A stretch of 64,000 nucleotides of DNA from Bacillota bacterium. Lineage in GTDB: Bacteria; Bacillota; Clostridia; Acetivibrionales; DTU013. Numbering within the stretch: the first letter of the stretch is position 1; each line of letters opens with the position of its first letter. This document shows positions 34,372 through 43,425 of this stretch, piece after piece. Location: assembly GCA_023433505.1 (NCBI GenBank), contig JAEZCO010000043.1, forward strand, positions 58,353-122,352, in the 5' to 3' direction. A program made the translations under genes and the position numbers. The notes under the pieces were generated by a model that saw nothing but the letters and a program-made list of their open reading frames with translations, was not told the DNA's origin and made no database searches.

Positions 34372-35259
34372 ATGGCTACGGGCAACGGCGGAAAAGTTTT
34401 CGGTTTTTTCAACAATATCCTGATGTTTTTAATTTCACTTTCGATTCTATACCCTTTCCTGAATATTCTGGCGATATCGCTGAACGATGGGCAGGATGCC
34501 AGAAGAGGAGGGATCTATATATGGCCGAGGAAGCTCTCCTTCCTTGCCTATGAGACGGTGTTCAGCAAAAGCGGTCTGCTGGGGAATACGATGGTAAGCG
34601 TCGCCAGGACCGTTCTGGGAACTCTTCTGGGACTTGCGTTCACAGCCTTGCTTGCATACATTTTGTCCAACAGGGAATTGGTCTTAAGAAGGTTCATCAT
34701 TTTTCTATTCGTATTCACCATGTATTTCAGCGGCGGCATTATGCCGGATTATCTGCTGGTCAGGCAGCTGGGACTGTATAACAATTTTCTGGTCTACATC
34801 ATCCCCGGTCTGCTGGGGGTATGGAATGTGATGGTGATGAGGCAGTTTTTTGAGGAATTGCCGCCTTCGCTGGTGAATTCGGCAAAGATTGACGGGGCTT
34901 CTGAAATCAGGATACTGACAAGCATCATAATTCCCATATCCACTCCGGTTCTGGCGACAGTCGCGCTGTTCATCGCAGTATCACAGTGGGGTGCATGGTA
35001 TGATACCTATATTTATACCAGCAAATCCAGCCTTTCCACATTGCAGAACGTCCTGGTCAAGATCCTGCGGGAGTCCCAGGCCAACATCATGGGGGATACC
35101 AGCGCCATAAGGGATATGGAGGAAAAGGCGAAGAAAGCGACACCTGAAGTCATCAAGATGGCGACGATCATTATTACCACCGCTCCCATTGTAATGATCT
35201 ATCCCTTTCTGCAGAAGTATTTTGTGAAAGGAATCATGATAGGCGCTGTGAAAGAATGA
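34372..35259 (+). CDS. Carbohydrate ABC transporter permease (YtcP/LplC type), module B
   Basis: A 295-residue CUT1 permease with six segments, EAA loop NSAKIDGASEIRILTSIIIP and the family C-terminus FVKGIMIGAVKE. A hydrophilic insert near residues 240-255 (RDMEEKAKKATPEVI) is also seen in the module C paralogue as a shorter stretch. It pairs with the LplB-type protein upstream. AAGGAG precedes the ATG. Confidence 0.92.
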   Translation: MATGNGGKVFGFFNNILMFLISLSILYPFLNILAISLNDGQDARRGGIYIWPRKLSFLAYETVFSKSGLLGNTMVSVARTVLGTLLGLAFTALLAYILSNRELVLRRFIIFLFVFTMYFSGGIMPDYLLVRQLGLYNNFLVYIIPGLLGVWNVMVMRQFFEELPPSLVNSAKIDGASEIRILTSIIIPISTPVLATVALFIAVSQWGAWYDTYIYTSKSSLSTLQNVLVKILRESQANIMGDTSAIRDMEEKAKKATPEVIKMATIIITTAPIVMIYPFLQKYFVKGIMIGAVKE

Positions 35260-35401
35260 TTTCTTCCGGATAAATACGGCAGGGAAAGCGAGGGAACAAT
35301 ACATCGGACCATAGGATCATCCGGGGGTCAACAATTAAACGGTTTTTACAACAACATAAAAATAAACGTCAATGAATTCAGAGTAAAGAAAGGGGATAAA
35401 A

Positions 35402-37096
35402 ATGAGAAAATTCAGAAAGTTTTTAGGCATCGTGCTGACGGCAGCAATGCTGGCTGCAGTATTTGCCGCCTGCGGCGGAAATCAGGCGGGACAGACCACC
35501 ACCGCGGAGCAGGGAGCTTCACAGGCGGATACCACACCCTCGCAGCAGGTAAAGACGGAGCCGGTGGAGATCAGTGTTTTCGATGTCGGCGGTTCATCCC
35601 TGGCCTTCGGGCAGGATGACCCCATCTGGCAGGACAATCCCATGGCGAAAAAGATCCTTGAAGCGGTAAATGTGAAAATCAAATTCGAATTCCCCACGGG
35701 GGACGGGAAAGAAAAGCTGAACCTGCTCCTTGCCGGCGGCGATTATCCCGAGATCATCCTGGGGCCTGACGATACTTCTATGAACAAAATGATCACCGAA
35801 AAAATAGCAATCCCGTTGGATACGCTGATAGAGAAAGAAGGAGCCAACATTACAAAGGCATACGGAAAAGCACTGGGACTTTTAAAGATGTCCGACGGAC
35901 ATATTTACAATTTGACTACCGGTTACGGTGAAATATCCGCAGGCGTCAATCCTCCCGGATTCGGCAGTTGCTTCTCCATACGCAAGGATGCGTACGAAGG
36001 GATCGGCTCGCCCAAAGCTGAGACCACCGACGATATCTATGCCATTTTAAAACAACTCGCTTCAAAATATCCCAAAAACGACAAAGGGGAGAAGGTCTGG
36101 CCAATGAGCGGCTTCAAGCAGACCTGGCAGAATACCATGCAGACATTGCTGGATGCTGGCGGCCTCGAGGCGGATTACTGGTATATCGACAATAATAAGC
36201 TTCAGTATTGGGTAAGGGCCCCGTATGCTTTGAACATCGTGAAATTCTACAACAAGATCTACCGCGAAGGCTTGCTGGATCCCGAGTCTTTCACGCAGGA
36301 CAGGGACACCTGGATGAAGAACAAGGTACAGACAGCCAGGACACTGACCCATCTGGGCGGCTGGTGGATGAACTGGACGGTAGAAAACGACTATAAAGCG
36401 GCAGGAATGGCAAATGCGGAAAATATGGGCTTCATCGACCTTGCTTTTTCTGTCCCGGGCGGACAGACACCCAAGCTTACTCCTGTAAACAGGAAAGGCT
36501 ATACCTCCGCGGTGATCACCACCAACTGCAAAGACCCGGATGCTGCAATGAGACTGCTTGACTTCATGGCAAGCCCCGAAGGGAATTTCCAGGTACAGAA
36601 CGGCGTACAGGGGATCATGTGGGATTTGCAGGATGGAAAGCCGGTAATGAAGCCTGAATATGTTTCAAGATGGAAAGCGGGCGAAGCGGATGAGAAATTC
36701 TGCGCCGAGACAGGCTTGAGGTTATATCACCACTTCAACAGCACCGACGTGGGCAGGTCGCAATACGGTTCCTACTGGATACTGAAGGATGACCCGGCAG
36801 TTATGGACGACGCCAAGGCCAGAGCAAGGGACGAGCAGCTGGGCAAATACTGGTATGATACATTCCCCGTTTCCAACCTGTTCGCACAGGCGCCGGACGA
36901 TATCGCCAACATAAACACGCTTGTGGACGACCGGTTCAACAACCAGTTGTACGCCGTCATTATGGCAAAAACCGAAGCGGACTGCCAGACGGAATTCGAC
37001 AAGTATGTAAAGGACCTTGAGGCTGCGGGGCTGGCCAAGATGGAGGAGTATGCAAATCAGGTTTACCAGGCAAACATCAAGCTGTTGGGCAATTAA
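35402..37096 (+). CDS. Extracellular solute-binding lipoprotein, module B
   Basis: A 564-residue binding protein with a lipoprotein signal (lipobox FAAC, C24), a Gln/Thr-rich spacer and the LplA/YtcQ-like two-lobed fold. It is the third transporter gene of module B. AAAGGGG precedes the ATG. A strong hairpin follows the gene, probably giving it a higher mRNA level than the catabolic genes downstream. The ligand is probably an oligosaccharide or uronide; not determinable. Confidence 0.92.
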   Translation: MRKFRKFLGIVLTAAMLAAVFAACGGNQAGQTTTAEQGASQADTTPSQQVKTEPVEISVFDVGGSSLAFGQDDPIWQDNPMAKKILEAVNVKIKFEFPTGDGKEKLNLLLAGGDYPEIILGPDDTSMNKMITEKIAIPLDTLIEKEGANITKAYGKALGLLKMSDGHIYNLTTGYGEISAGVNPPGFGSCFSIRKDAYEGIGSPKAETTDDIYAILKQLASKYPKNDKGEKVWPMSGFKQTWQNTMQTLLDAGGLEADYWYIDNNKLQYWVRAPYALNIVKFYNKIYREGLLDPESFTQDRDTWMKNKVQTARTLTHLGGWWMNWTVENDYKAAGMANAENMGFIDLAFSVPGGQTPKLTPVNRKGYTSAVITTNCKDPDAAMRLLDFMASPEGNFQVQNGVQGIMWDLQDGKPVMKPEYVSRWKAGEADEKFCAETGLRLYHHFNSTDVGRSQYGSYWILKDDPAVMDDAKARARDEQLGKYWYDTFPVSNLFAQAPDDIANINTLVDDRFNNQLYAVIMAKTEADCQTEFDKYVKDLEAAGLAKMEEYANQVYQANIKLLGN

Positions 37097-37134
37097 AGAA
37101 TAGGATTGACGGAAAAGAATCGTTAAGGAATCTG

Positions 37135-37197
37135 ACAGGGCGGGCACAGAGTCCCGCCCTGTTTGGTTTGTGGTATTCGGCCAAAGCCGAATCACCA
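37135..37197 (+). terminator. Double hairpin after the module B binding-protein gene
   Basis: A 10-bp GC-rich stem (ACAGGGCGGG / CCCGCCCTGT, 37135-37162) is followed by TTTGGTTTG, then by a second stem TGGT-ATTCGGC / GCCGAAT-c-ACCA (37171-37197). The T-run is poor, so partial termination or mRNA protection is more likely than a full stop, as catabolic genes follow on the same strand. Confidence 0.6.
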
Positions 37198-37295
37198 AAA
37201 GTCGAGTGGGGCTCGATGGCCCGAGACTTGTATTTTTACAAGGCCGGTTTCATTGCAGTATCAATGGAATAGGCAGGATCGGAGGGGAAAGGTAT

Positions 37296-38051
37296 ATGGA
37301 CAAATTTAAAACCGATTTTCACAATCACACCAATCTCAGCAAATGCGCCCGGACGGAAATGTCTGTTGAAAACGTCATCGGAAGGTTTGAAGAATTTGCC
37401 CTGGAACAGGCGGGCATCAGCGATCATCTGTATGCCGACGGAAAGATACTGGAAAGGGCGCGGAGGCTGAAGGAGGAAGTTGCAAAGCACCGGAGGAGGG
37501 TGGAGGTCTTTGTCGGCGCCGAAGTGGACATGATCTGCCCCGGTAAGCTGATTACCGATAGGGAGACCCTGCGGATATTCGACTATATCATGGTGGCATG
37601 CACGCATTACCAGCTAAAGGAACTTGTTGTCCCGCCGCTGTATTTCGACTACAAAACGGCGGCGCAGAACATGTATGACTATATGATGGCGGCGACCTCC
37701 GTGGAATATGCGGATATCATCGCACATCCCTTTTATGCCAGGGGTTTGAAAGAATACGTCGAAGATTTTAACCTTGCGGAAGCCATGGAAATGATTTCTG
37801 ATCATGATTTCAAACGCATCATAAAGAATCTGAAGGAGAATGACATTGCCATTGAACTGAACGGCAGCCTGCAGGAAGAAGAGTACGGCAAGGCCATGTT
37901 CAGGTTCCTGGGACTGTGCAAGGAGGCAGGGGTGAAGTTTTCGCTGGGCAGTGATGCTCACTGGCTCAGCGGTATGTATGAGGTACCCTTGCTGAGAAAA
38001 TACATTGCTGCTTTGCATATTGACGAAGACGATATCTGGACGATGGGTTAA
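37296..38051 (+). CDS. PHP-domain metal-dependent phosphatase/hydrolase, module B
   Basis: A 251-residue PHP protein related to histidinol-phosphatase-type enzymes. Metal ligands are visible in DFHNHTNLSKCARTEM, GAEVDMIC, IAHPFYARG and SLGSDAHWL. The ATG at 37296 follows GGAGGGGAAAGG; a longer frame upstream runs through the hairpins and is not translated. Such enzymes hydrolyse phosphoesters with three metal ions in the cytoplasm. Being followed by another PHP-like protein and a glycosidase in an uptake operon, it may act on a phosphorylated sugar. Confidence 0.87.
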   Translation: MDKFKTDFHNHTNLSKCARTEMSVENVIGRFEEFALEQAGISDHLYADGKILERARRLKEEVAKHRRRVEVFVGAEVDMICPGKLITDRETLRIFDYIMVACTHYQLKELVVPPLYFDYKTAAQNMYDYMMAATSVEYADIIAHPFYARGLKEYVEDFNLAEAMEMISDHDFKRIIKNLKENDIAIELNGSLQEEEYGKAMFRFLGLCKEAGVKFSLGSDAHWLSGMYEVPLLRKYIAALHIDEDDIWTMG

Positions 38052-38109
38052 ATTGAAAGGGAAATTGCTGCAGAGGCGCCAAGGACATTGGTATGAAAAA
38101 GGAGTCCAT

Positions 38110-38215
38110 TGTAGGGGCGGCCACTGGTCGCCCACCCTGGAAGGCCCTGGAAGGACGATCAGTGATCGCCGCTACATTTCATACTTAGGTGTGCCACTCG
38201 TGCCATGGACATTGT
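38110..38215 (+). repeat. REP-like palindromic element, copy 1
   Basis: TGTAGGGGCG and CGCCGCTACA bound an imperfect stem (38110-38176), followed by a tail TTTCATACTTAGGTGTGCC. The same layout recurs at 58392-58500. It sits between two genes of the module B operon. Confidence 0.7.
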
Positions 38216-38229
38216 GAGGTGAGATCAAT

Positions 38230-39915
38230 TTGAAACTAAAAGTTACGGTGACGGATGAAAGCAAGAACAGGATCTTTTGTAAAATTGTCCTGCAGGCTTT
38301 GCCGTCCGACAGTCCGGGATATGTCAGAAGCCGGACGGAAAAGGTATATTGCGGTGGGGAATATGAATTTGACGCGGGGGATGGACTTTATAAGGTTGGC
38401 ATATATAGGGGGAAGCTTTACCGGCCCTATCAAAAACTGATTGAATTGGCGGGGAAAGACGTGACCCTGGAGGTCCAATTAAAAGAATTGGTGGACGTCA
38501 GGGCCCTGGGACTTTATTCTTTTGATGCGCATTCCCACGTTTCCAGGGATGAAGTCCTGGAGAGCGGGAATCTTCTGAATGCGTCGGTGGTGATGAAAGG
38601 CGAAGGGTTTAATTTCTTTTTTGCCGGCTCTCCTTATGACCATGAGACACATCTGCAGTACCTGAATAAAAACTTTACCGATACGGTCCCATATAGAGTA
38701 AAATACACAGCCGTAATGGATAAAGTGAAGGACGGCGACTTCATTCTCGATATTGGGAATGAGATGGTGAAATGCAGATATGGGCACGTATTTATGATGA
38801 ATTACTTCCAGTGTCCGCCCTTCTCCCGGTATTACGATCATGAATTCGACCCGTGGCTTTTTACAAAGACCGGGGATGAGCCGGAATACAGGATCCCATA
38901 CATCCATGAAGCGGTCCAAAGGGAGCGGGAAGAGAACTCCGTGGCTGCTTCCGCCCATCCTACGAGCTGGTGGTGGCATGACAACGGCGAGTTTATTACG
39001 AATATTGCTGCAACACTGGGCTTTGAAATACTTGCAGGCACTGTCGACGCCCTGGTGGTTATGGGCTACCGGAGTGATAACGATTCTTACCTGGAGTTAT
39101 GGTATGACGCGCTGAAAAATGGCTATTTCCTGCCGGGTATCGCTGAAATTGACGGCGCATTCGACACTTTGCCGGAGGGTCATCTTTCCTTCAAAACCTA
39201 TACGTATACCGACAGGTTTGATATCGACTTCTTGTGCAAGGCGGTAAAGGAAGGAAAAAACCTTGTCACCTCCGGCCCCGTAATCGTGATGAAGGTAAAT
39301 GGCCGGCTGCCGGGAGCGGTGCTGAAATACACTGAAAATGAGCAGTTCAAAGTGGAGCTGGAGGCTTTCCGCTGTTACCAGGCACTCCTTTCGAAAGTGC
39401 AGATCATAGTCAACGGCGAGGTCCGTAAGGAATACGATATCTGTCTTGAACACTTTGAGGCTGCGGAGGAATTCAGCTTGGACGAGGACAGTTTTATTCT
39501 TGCAAAATGCTATGATTTCAATGGAAATATTGCTTTCACAAATCCTGTTTATCTGCGCAATGCACCGTTTTTCAACAAAGGCTATCTGTCTGACGTAAAA
39601 ATAACCGTCTTAAAAGGAGGCAGCCCGGCAAGAGGGCTGTACTGGCTGGATGAGGAAGGCAGGAAATTCTCCTTTGAAGGTGTCATACAGTTGAAAATGA
39701 AGGTATCTTCCCTACTGAACATTGAAGTGGATGGGCAGATAAAGGTTATACGGCTGTTTGAACTGAAGGAGCTGCAGGATATATTTAAAAATCTATACTT
39801 CGGGCGGTTCAACGCAACGAGGGCCTACAGGCCGGGAGAGGTTCCGGCGGAGGAGTTCAAGCTTGCACGGATCCGGGAAATACTGGATCATGTGGACATA
39901 AAAATCGAGTTTTGA
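38230..39915 (+). CDS. CehA/McbA-like PHP-fold metallohydrolase, module B
   Basis: A 561-residue protein: an N-terminal beta domain of about 90 residues (Ig-like), then a PHP-type hydrolase domain from about 94 with SFDAHSHVSRDE, SAHPTSWWWHD and AEIDGAFD as likely metal ligands, and a beta-rich C-terminal part. It resembles the CehA/McbA family of metallohydrolases but has no signal peptide. TTG start after GAGGTGAG. Its substrate is unknown; the operon context suggests an ester or glycoside of the imported sugar. Confidence 0.78.
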   Translation: MKLKVTVTDESKNRIFCKIVLQALPSDSPGYVRSRTEKVYCGGEYEFDAGDGLYKVGIYRGKLYRPYQKLIELAGKDVTLEVQLKELVDVRALGLYSFDAHSHVSRDEVLESGNLLNASVVMKGEGFNFFFAGSPYDHETHLQYLNKNFTDTVPYRVKYTAVMDKVKDGDFILDIGNEMVKCRYGHVFMMNYFQCPPFSRYYDHEFDPWLFTKTGDEPEYRIPYIHEAVQREREENSVAASAHPTSWWWHDNGEFITNIAATLGFEILAGTVDALVVMGYRSDNDSYLELWYDALKNGYFLPGIAEIDGAFDTLPEGHLSFKTYTYTDRFDIDFLCKAVKEGKNLVTSGPVIVMKVNGRLPGAVLKYTENEQFKVELEAFRCYQALLSKVQIIVNGEVRKEYDICLEHFEAAEEFSLDEDSFILAKCYDFNGNIAFTNPVYLRNAPFFNKGYLSDVKITVLKGGSPARGLYWLDEEGRKFSFEGVIQLKMKVSSLLNIEVDGQIKVIRLFELKELQDIFKNLYFGRFNATRAYRPGEVPAEEFKLARIREILDHVDIKIEF

Positions 39916-39943
39916 TATGGGCGGGGCATCCGCCCGGCATATC
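39912..39943 (+). other. Intercistronic hairpin before the module B glycosidase
   Basis: GATATG-GGCGG and CCGCC-GCATATC form a stem overlapping the stop of the upstream gene. This, together with a better ribosome site afterwards, argues against the ATG at 39917 being the glycosidase start. Confidence 0.5.
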
Positions 39944-39961
39944 AGGGATTGGGAGACAATG

Positions 39962-41473
39962 ATGGGATTCTATTATAACACCTATGTAAATAATGCTCTG
40001 GTAGATGAAAACACTTTCAAAACTGCAGCAGTGAAGGAAGCGGAGCTGCCAAAGTTTGATGAAGTGCAGGACGGATTGCCTGCGCCTTTCTGGAAAGGGC
40101 ACGCTGCGGAAATCGCCTGCTATTGGAAAGCCTGGGAGCTGGCTTTTGCAAACCTGAAAAAACCCACTGCGGAAAACGGTTTCATCGTCAATTATATTGC
40201 CACCTGCTTTAATGACTGTCTGTTTATGTGGGATTCGGTTTTTGCCGCAATGTTCGGGAAATATGGGCGAAGAGCTTTCAATTTCCAGGAGACCCTGGAC
40301 AATCTCTATGCAAAGCAGCACCGGGACGGTTTCATTTGCAGGGAGATATCCGAGACCGACGGCAGCGACCGTTTTCACCGCTTTGACCCTTCCAGTACGG
40401 GCCCCAATGTCATGCCGTGGGCGGAATGGGAATATTACGGCTTGTTCGGGGACCGGGACCGGCTGAAAAAGGTCTTTCCGGTTCTGGCCGCTTACCACCG
40501 GTGGCTGCGGAATTACAGGACGTGGCCCGACGGCACTTACTGGTCTTCCGGATGGGGCTGCGGCATGGACAATCAGCCAAGGCTTGCGGCAGGCATGCAC
40601 AATGAGTTCTATCACGGGCACCAGTCCTGGGTAGACATCTGTCTCCAGCAGGTATTCTCGGCGAAAATACTGGTGAAGGCGGCTGAGATCCTTGGGAAAA
40701 GCGATGAGGCACGGGACTTCGAAGAGGAAATCGCAAGGCTTTCGGAGTATATTAACAGCCATATGTGGGATGCGGAGAAAAAGTATTATTTTGATTTGCG
40801 CAAAGACCGGACAATATCGGATATAAAGTCAATCGGCGCATACTGGGCCCTGCTTGCGGGAGTTGTGCCCGAAAGCAGGCTGGATGGCTTCCTGTCCCAT
40901 CTTGAGAATCCGGAGGAATTCAAAAGACCCCACCGGGTGCCTTCCCTTTCGGCAGATACCCCGGGCTATTGTGAAGAGGGAAATTACTGGAGGGGAAGCA
41001 TTTGGGTGCTGACAAATTACATGGTGCTCCGCGGTCTCACAGAGGCGGGCAGGGATGCGCTGGCTCATGAGATAGCCCTCAATCATGTGGAAAACGTAAC
41101 GAAGGTGTTTGAGGATACGGGGACCCTATGGGAAAACTATTCCCCGGAGGCGGCGAAGCCTGGAATCCCGGCACAAAGAGATTTTGTAGGCTTTGGAGGG
41201 CTTCCTCCCATTTCTGTTTTGCTGGAATATGTTTTCGGCATCCGGCCTGAGGTCGGCAAGCAGGCCATTATCTGGGATGTAAGGCTTCTGGAGGAACATG
41301 GCGTTGACAAATATCCCTTTGGCAACAACGGTGTTTTAAGCCTGAAATGCAAAGCACGGCATTCTTCCTCTGAAAGGCCGGAGGTTGAGATTACCTCAAA
41401 CATTCCCGTCACGGTCGGGATCCGGTGGGATAATGGCGCAAGGTACGCAGAAGCTGCTGTAAAAATCTGCTAA
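39962..41473 (+). CDS. MGH1-like/GH63-type (alpha/alpha)6-barrel glycosidase, module B
   Basis: A 503-residue cytoplasmic glycosidase without signal peptide. Conserved features of the trehalase/GH63-like barrel are NDCLFMWDSVFAAMF (acid D near residue 83), WSSGWGCGMDNQPRL, NYWRGSIWVLTNYMVLRGL and LWENYSPE with the second acid. Relatives include mannosylglycerate hydrolases and other alpha-glycosidases. ATG at 39959 or 39962 after GGGAG; 39962 gives better spacing. It ends module B, so it most likely cleaves the sugar imported by this operon. Confidence 0.85.
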   Translation: MGFYYNTYVNNALVDENTFKTAAVKEAELPKFDEVQDGLPAPFWKGHAAEIACYWKAWELAFANLKKPTAENGFIVNYIATCFNDCLFMWDSVFAAMFGKYGRRAFNFQETLDNLYAKQHRDGFICREISETDGSDRFHRFDPSSTGPNVMPWAEWEYYGLFGDRDRLKKVFPVLAAYHRWLRNYRTWPDGTYWSSGWGCGMDNQPRLAAGMHNEFYHGHQSWVDICLQQVFSAKILVKAAEILGKSDEARDFEEEIARLSEYINSHMWDAEKKYYFDLRKDRTISDIKSIGAYWALLAGVVPESRLDGFLSHLENPEEFKRPHRVPSLSADTPGYCEEGNYWRGSIWVLTNYMVLRGLTEAGRDALAHEIALNHVENVTKVFEDTGTLWENYSPEAAKPGIPAQRDFVGFGGLPPISVLLEYVFGIRPEVGKQAIIWDVRLLEEHGVDKYPFGNNGVLSLKCKARHSSSERPEVEITSNIPVTVGIRWDNGARYAEAAVKIC

Positions 41474-41614
41474 ACAAATTCAAGATCTCTGCTGGTGGCT
41501 GTCATTTCCGGGGTTAGGGGATTCAAAAGAGTATAACCTGCGAGAAGCGGAGCGACGCGGCAATCTCAAAATAGTTTTACGGCATTACCAACGCGTTAGG
41601 CAGCTATAAGCATC

Positions 41615-43399
41615 TTACTGCAACAAAGGAATTCGTATGCGCACGGTGGTGCCTGTCTCCGCATCACTTTCCAGGGTGATCCCGTAACCGTCTCCGAAGT
41701 GCAGCCAGATCCTCTGGTTGACATTGAACAGGCCGAAGCCGTTTCCGGGGTTTTCATCGATTTGCGTCCGCTTGGCCAGGAGGTTTTGGATGGAGACAAG
41801 CCTGTTTTTGGGTATGCCTGAACCGTTGTCCTTTACCTCAAACAGGACCGAGGCTTCCTCCCTGCGGACCGATACCCTGATGAACCCGCTGGTACCGCTC
41901 TTGTCAATGCCGTACTTGATTGCATTTTCAACGATGGGCTGCAGAATGATTTTTATGGTGGAATAGTCCACTACCTCCGGCTGCGCTTCCATTTCAAACC
42001 GGAAGCTGTCCTTGAAACGGATTTTATTGATCAGCAGATACTGGCGGGCATGCTCCAGCTCGTCCTTGATGGAGTAAAACTCCTTGCCTTTGCTGAGTCC
42101 CAGCCGGAAGAACCTGGCAAGAGCGGTGGCCATCTCCTCGATATCTTCATTCCCGGCCTTCTGCGCCATCCAGTTGATGGAATCCAGGGAATTGTACAGG
42201 AAATGGGGATTGATTTGATACTCAATGATGCTCAATTCCATTACCCTGCGCTGTTTATTCTCTTCGGACAGCTTGCGCAGCAAATTCCGGATGTCCTCCG
42301 CCATTGTATTGAAGGAGGACTGCAGGTGGCCGATTTCATCCATCCGGTCGGTTTCGGCAAGGACATGGAAATCACCTCCGCCGAAGGTTTCTACCGTATC
42401 CTTCAGCCTCCGGATGGGCCGGGAGATGTTCCTGGACAGGAAAACCAGGAACGGCAGCAGTATCACCAGGGAAAGGAGCATGATCAGCAAAATGTAATCC
42501 CTTACCCTGCCCGCGCCGGAGGTAATGATGTCCATGGGCAGTGCATGGATGATGTTCCAGCCGTCCCCCTGAAACTTGGAATAGGCAATCAGAAAATCCC
42601 CCTTTTCTTTATTGACAATCTGATACCCGTCCGTTTTATTGCTCATAACGGAAAGAATGCCTTCATCCATTTTCTTCCCTATGAGCTTTTTGTCTGCCGT
42701 ATGGTAAATGCACATTCCGGCATTGTCTATAATTGCGTAGTATTCTCCGTTTTCAAGAACACTCCGTTTAAATACTTTTTCCAGTACGTCGAATTGCATC
42801 TGAATGATCAACTGCCCCAGTATTTTGAATTTTCCGCTGAGGGTTTTGATAGTCCTGCACACATAAAGATAGGGGCCCGGGTTTTTGCTCATGGTATTTT
42901 CATTGGTTGCAACCCAGAGATTTTTGCCGTCGCTTTCCAGCGACTTTTTATAGATCCCGCTCTTAAGGATATCCTCATAAAGGACAGGGCTGTATTGTCC
43001 GCTGCGGGACTGGTAAAGGATGCCGTTTTGTCCTGCAATCAAGGTATTTACGACATTCGTGGGGTCAAATAGAAATTTTTCCACTTTATTCTGGTCATTG
43101 ATTACCTGAACGATGGGCGTATCGGTATAAGTCTTCTGAAGCAGGTCCTGGATGGAAGTGTTGTATAAAATCCTGTCGGACAATTCTTCCCCGTTATCCC
43201 GTATATAATTGATCTCCTGGACAATGCTGTTGTTGATTTCCAGCATCTTCCGGATGTAGGTCTCCTCCAGGTAGGAGGAGACCAGGCGGAAGCTGAACCA
43301 GCCGATGAGAATCATTTGAACGGCCAGGAGAAGTGAAAAGTATAAAATCAAACGTCGTGTGATACTCATCTTTTTCATAAGGACAGTAATATTTCTCAT
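41615..43399 (-). CDS. Sensor histidine kinase (YesM family), module C
   Basis: A 594-residue membrane kinase: segment at about residues 13-35, outside sensor domain, second segment at about 292-314, HAMP, then IEYQINPHFLYNSLDSINWM with the phosphorylated His and ATPase motifs LQPIVENAIKYG, VKDNGSGI and GNGFGLFNVNQRI. It lies downstream of its response regulator on the minus strand (26-bp gap). Its end converges on the end of module B with 141 bp between. Confidence 0.93.
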   Translation of the reverse strand: MRNITVLMKKMSITRRLILYFSLLLAVQMILIGWFSFRLVSSYLEETYIRKMLEINNSIVQEINYIRDNGEELSDRILYNTSIQDLLQKTYTDTPIVQVINDQNKVEKFLFDPTNVVNTLIAGQNGILYQSRSGQYSPVLYEDILKSGIYKKSLESDGKNLWVATNENTMSKNPGPYLYVCRTIKTLSGKFKILGQLIIQMQFDVLEKVFKRSVLENGEYYAIIDNAGMCIYHTADKKLIGKKMDEGILSVMSNKTDGYQIVNKEKGDFLIAYSKFQGDGWNIIHALPMDIITSGAGRVRDYILLIMLLSLVILLPFLVFLSRNISRPIRRLKDTVETFGGGDFHVLAETDRMDEIGHLQSSFNTMAEDIRNLLRKLSEENKQRRVMELSIIEYQINPHFLYNSLDSINWMAQKAGNEDIEEMATALARFFRLGLSKGKEFYSIKDELEHARQYLLINKIRFKDSFRFEMEAQPEVVDYSTIKIILQPIVENAIKYGIDKSGTSGFIRVSVRREEASVLFEVKDNGSGIPKNRLVSIQNLLAKRTQIDENPGNGFGLFNVNQRIWLHFGDGYGITLESDAETGTTVRIRIPLLQ

Positions 43400-43425
43400 G
43401 CTTCCACCCGCTATGTGATTTTTAT

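Noticed and set aside
39917..39961. Upstream ATG as start of the module B glycosidase
   Set aside because: It lies within a stable hairpin and lacks a ribosome site; a better-spaced site serves 39962.
42050..43072. 340-codon plus-strand frame in the module C kinase
   Set aside because: Mirror frame of the kinase; no start site or known domain.
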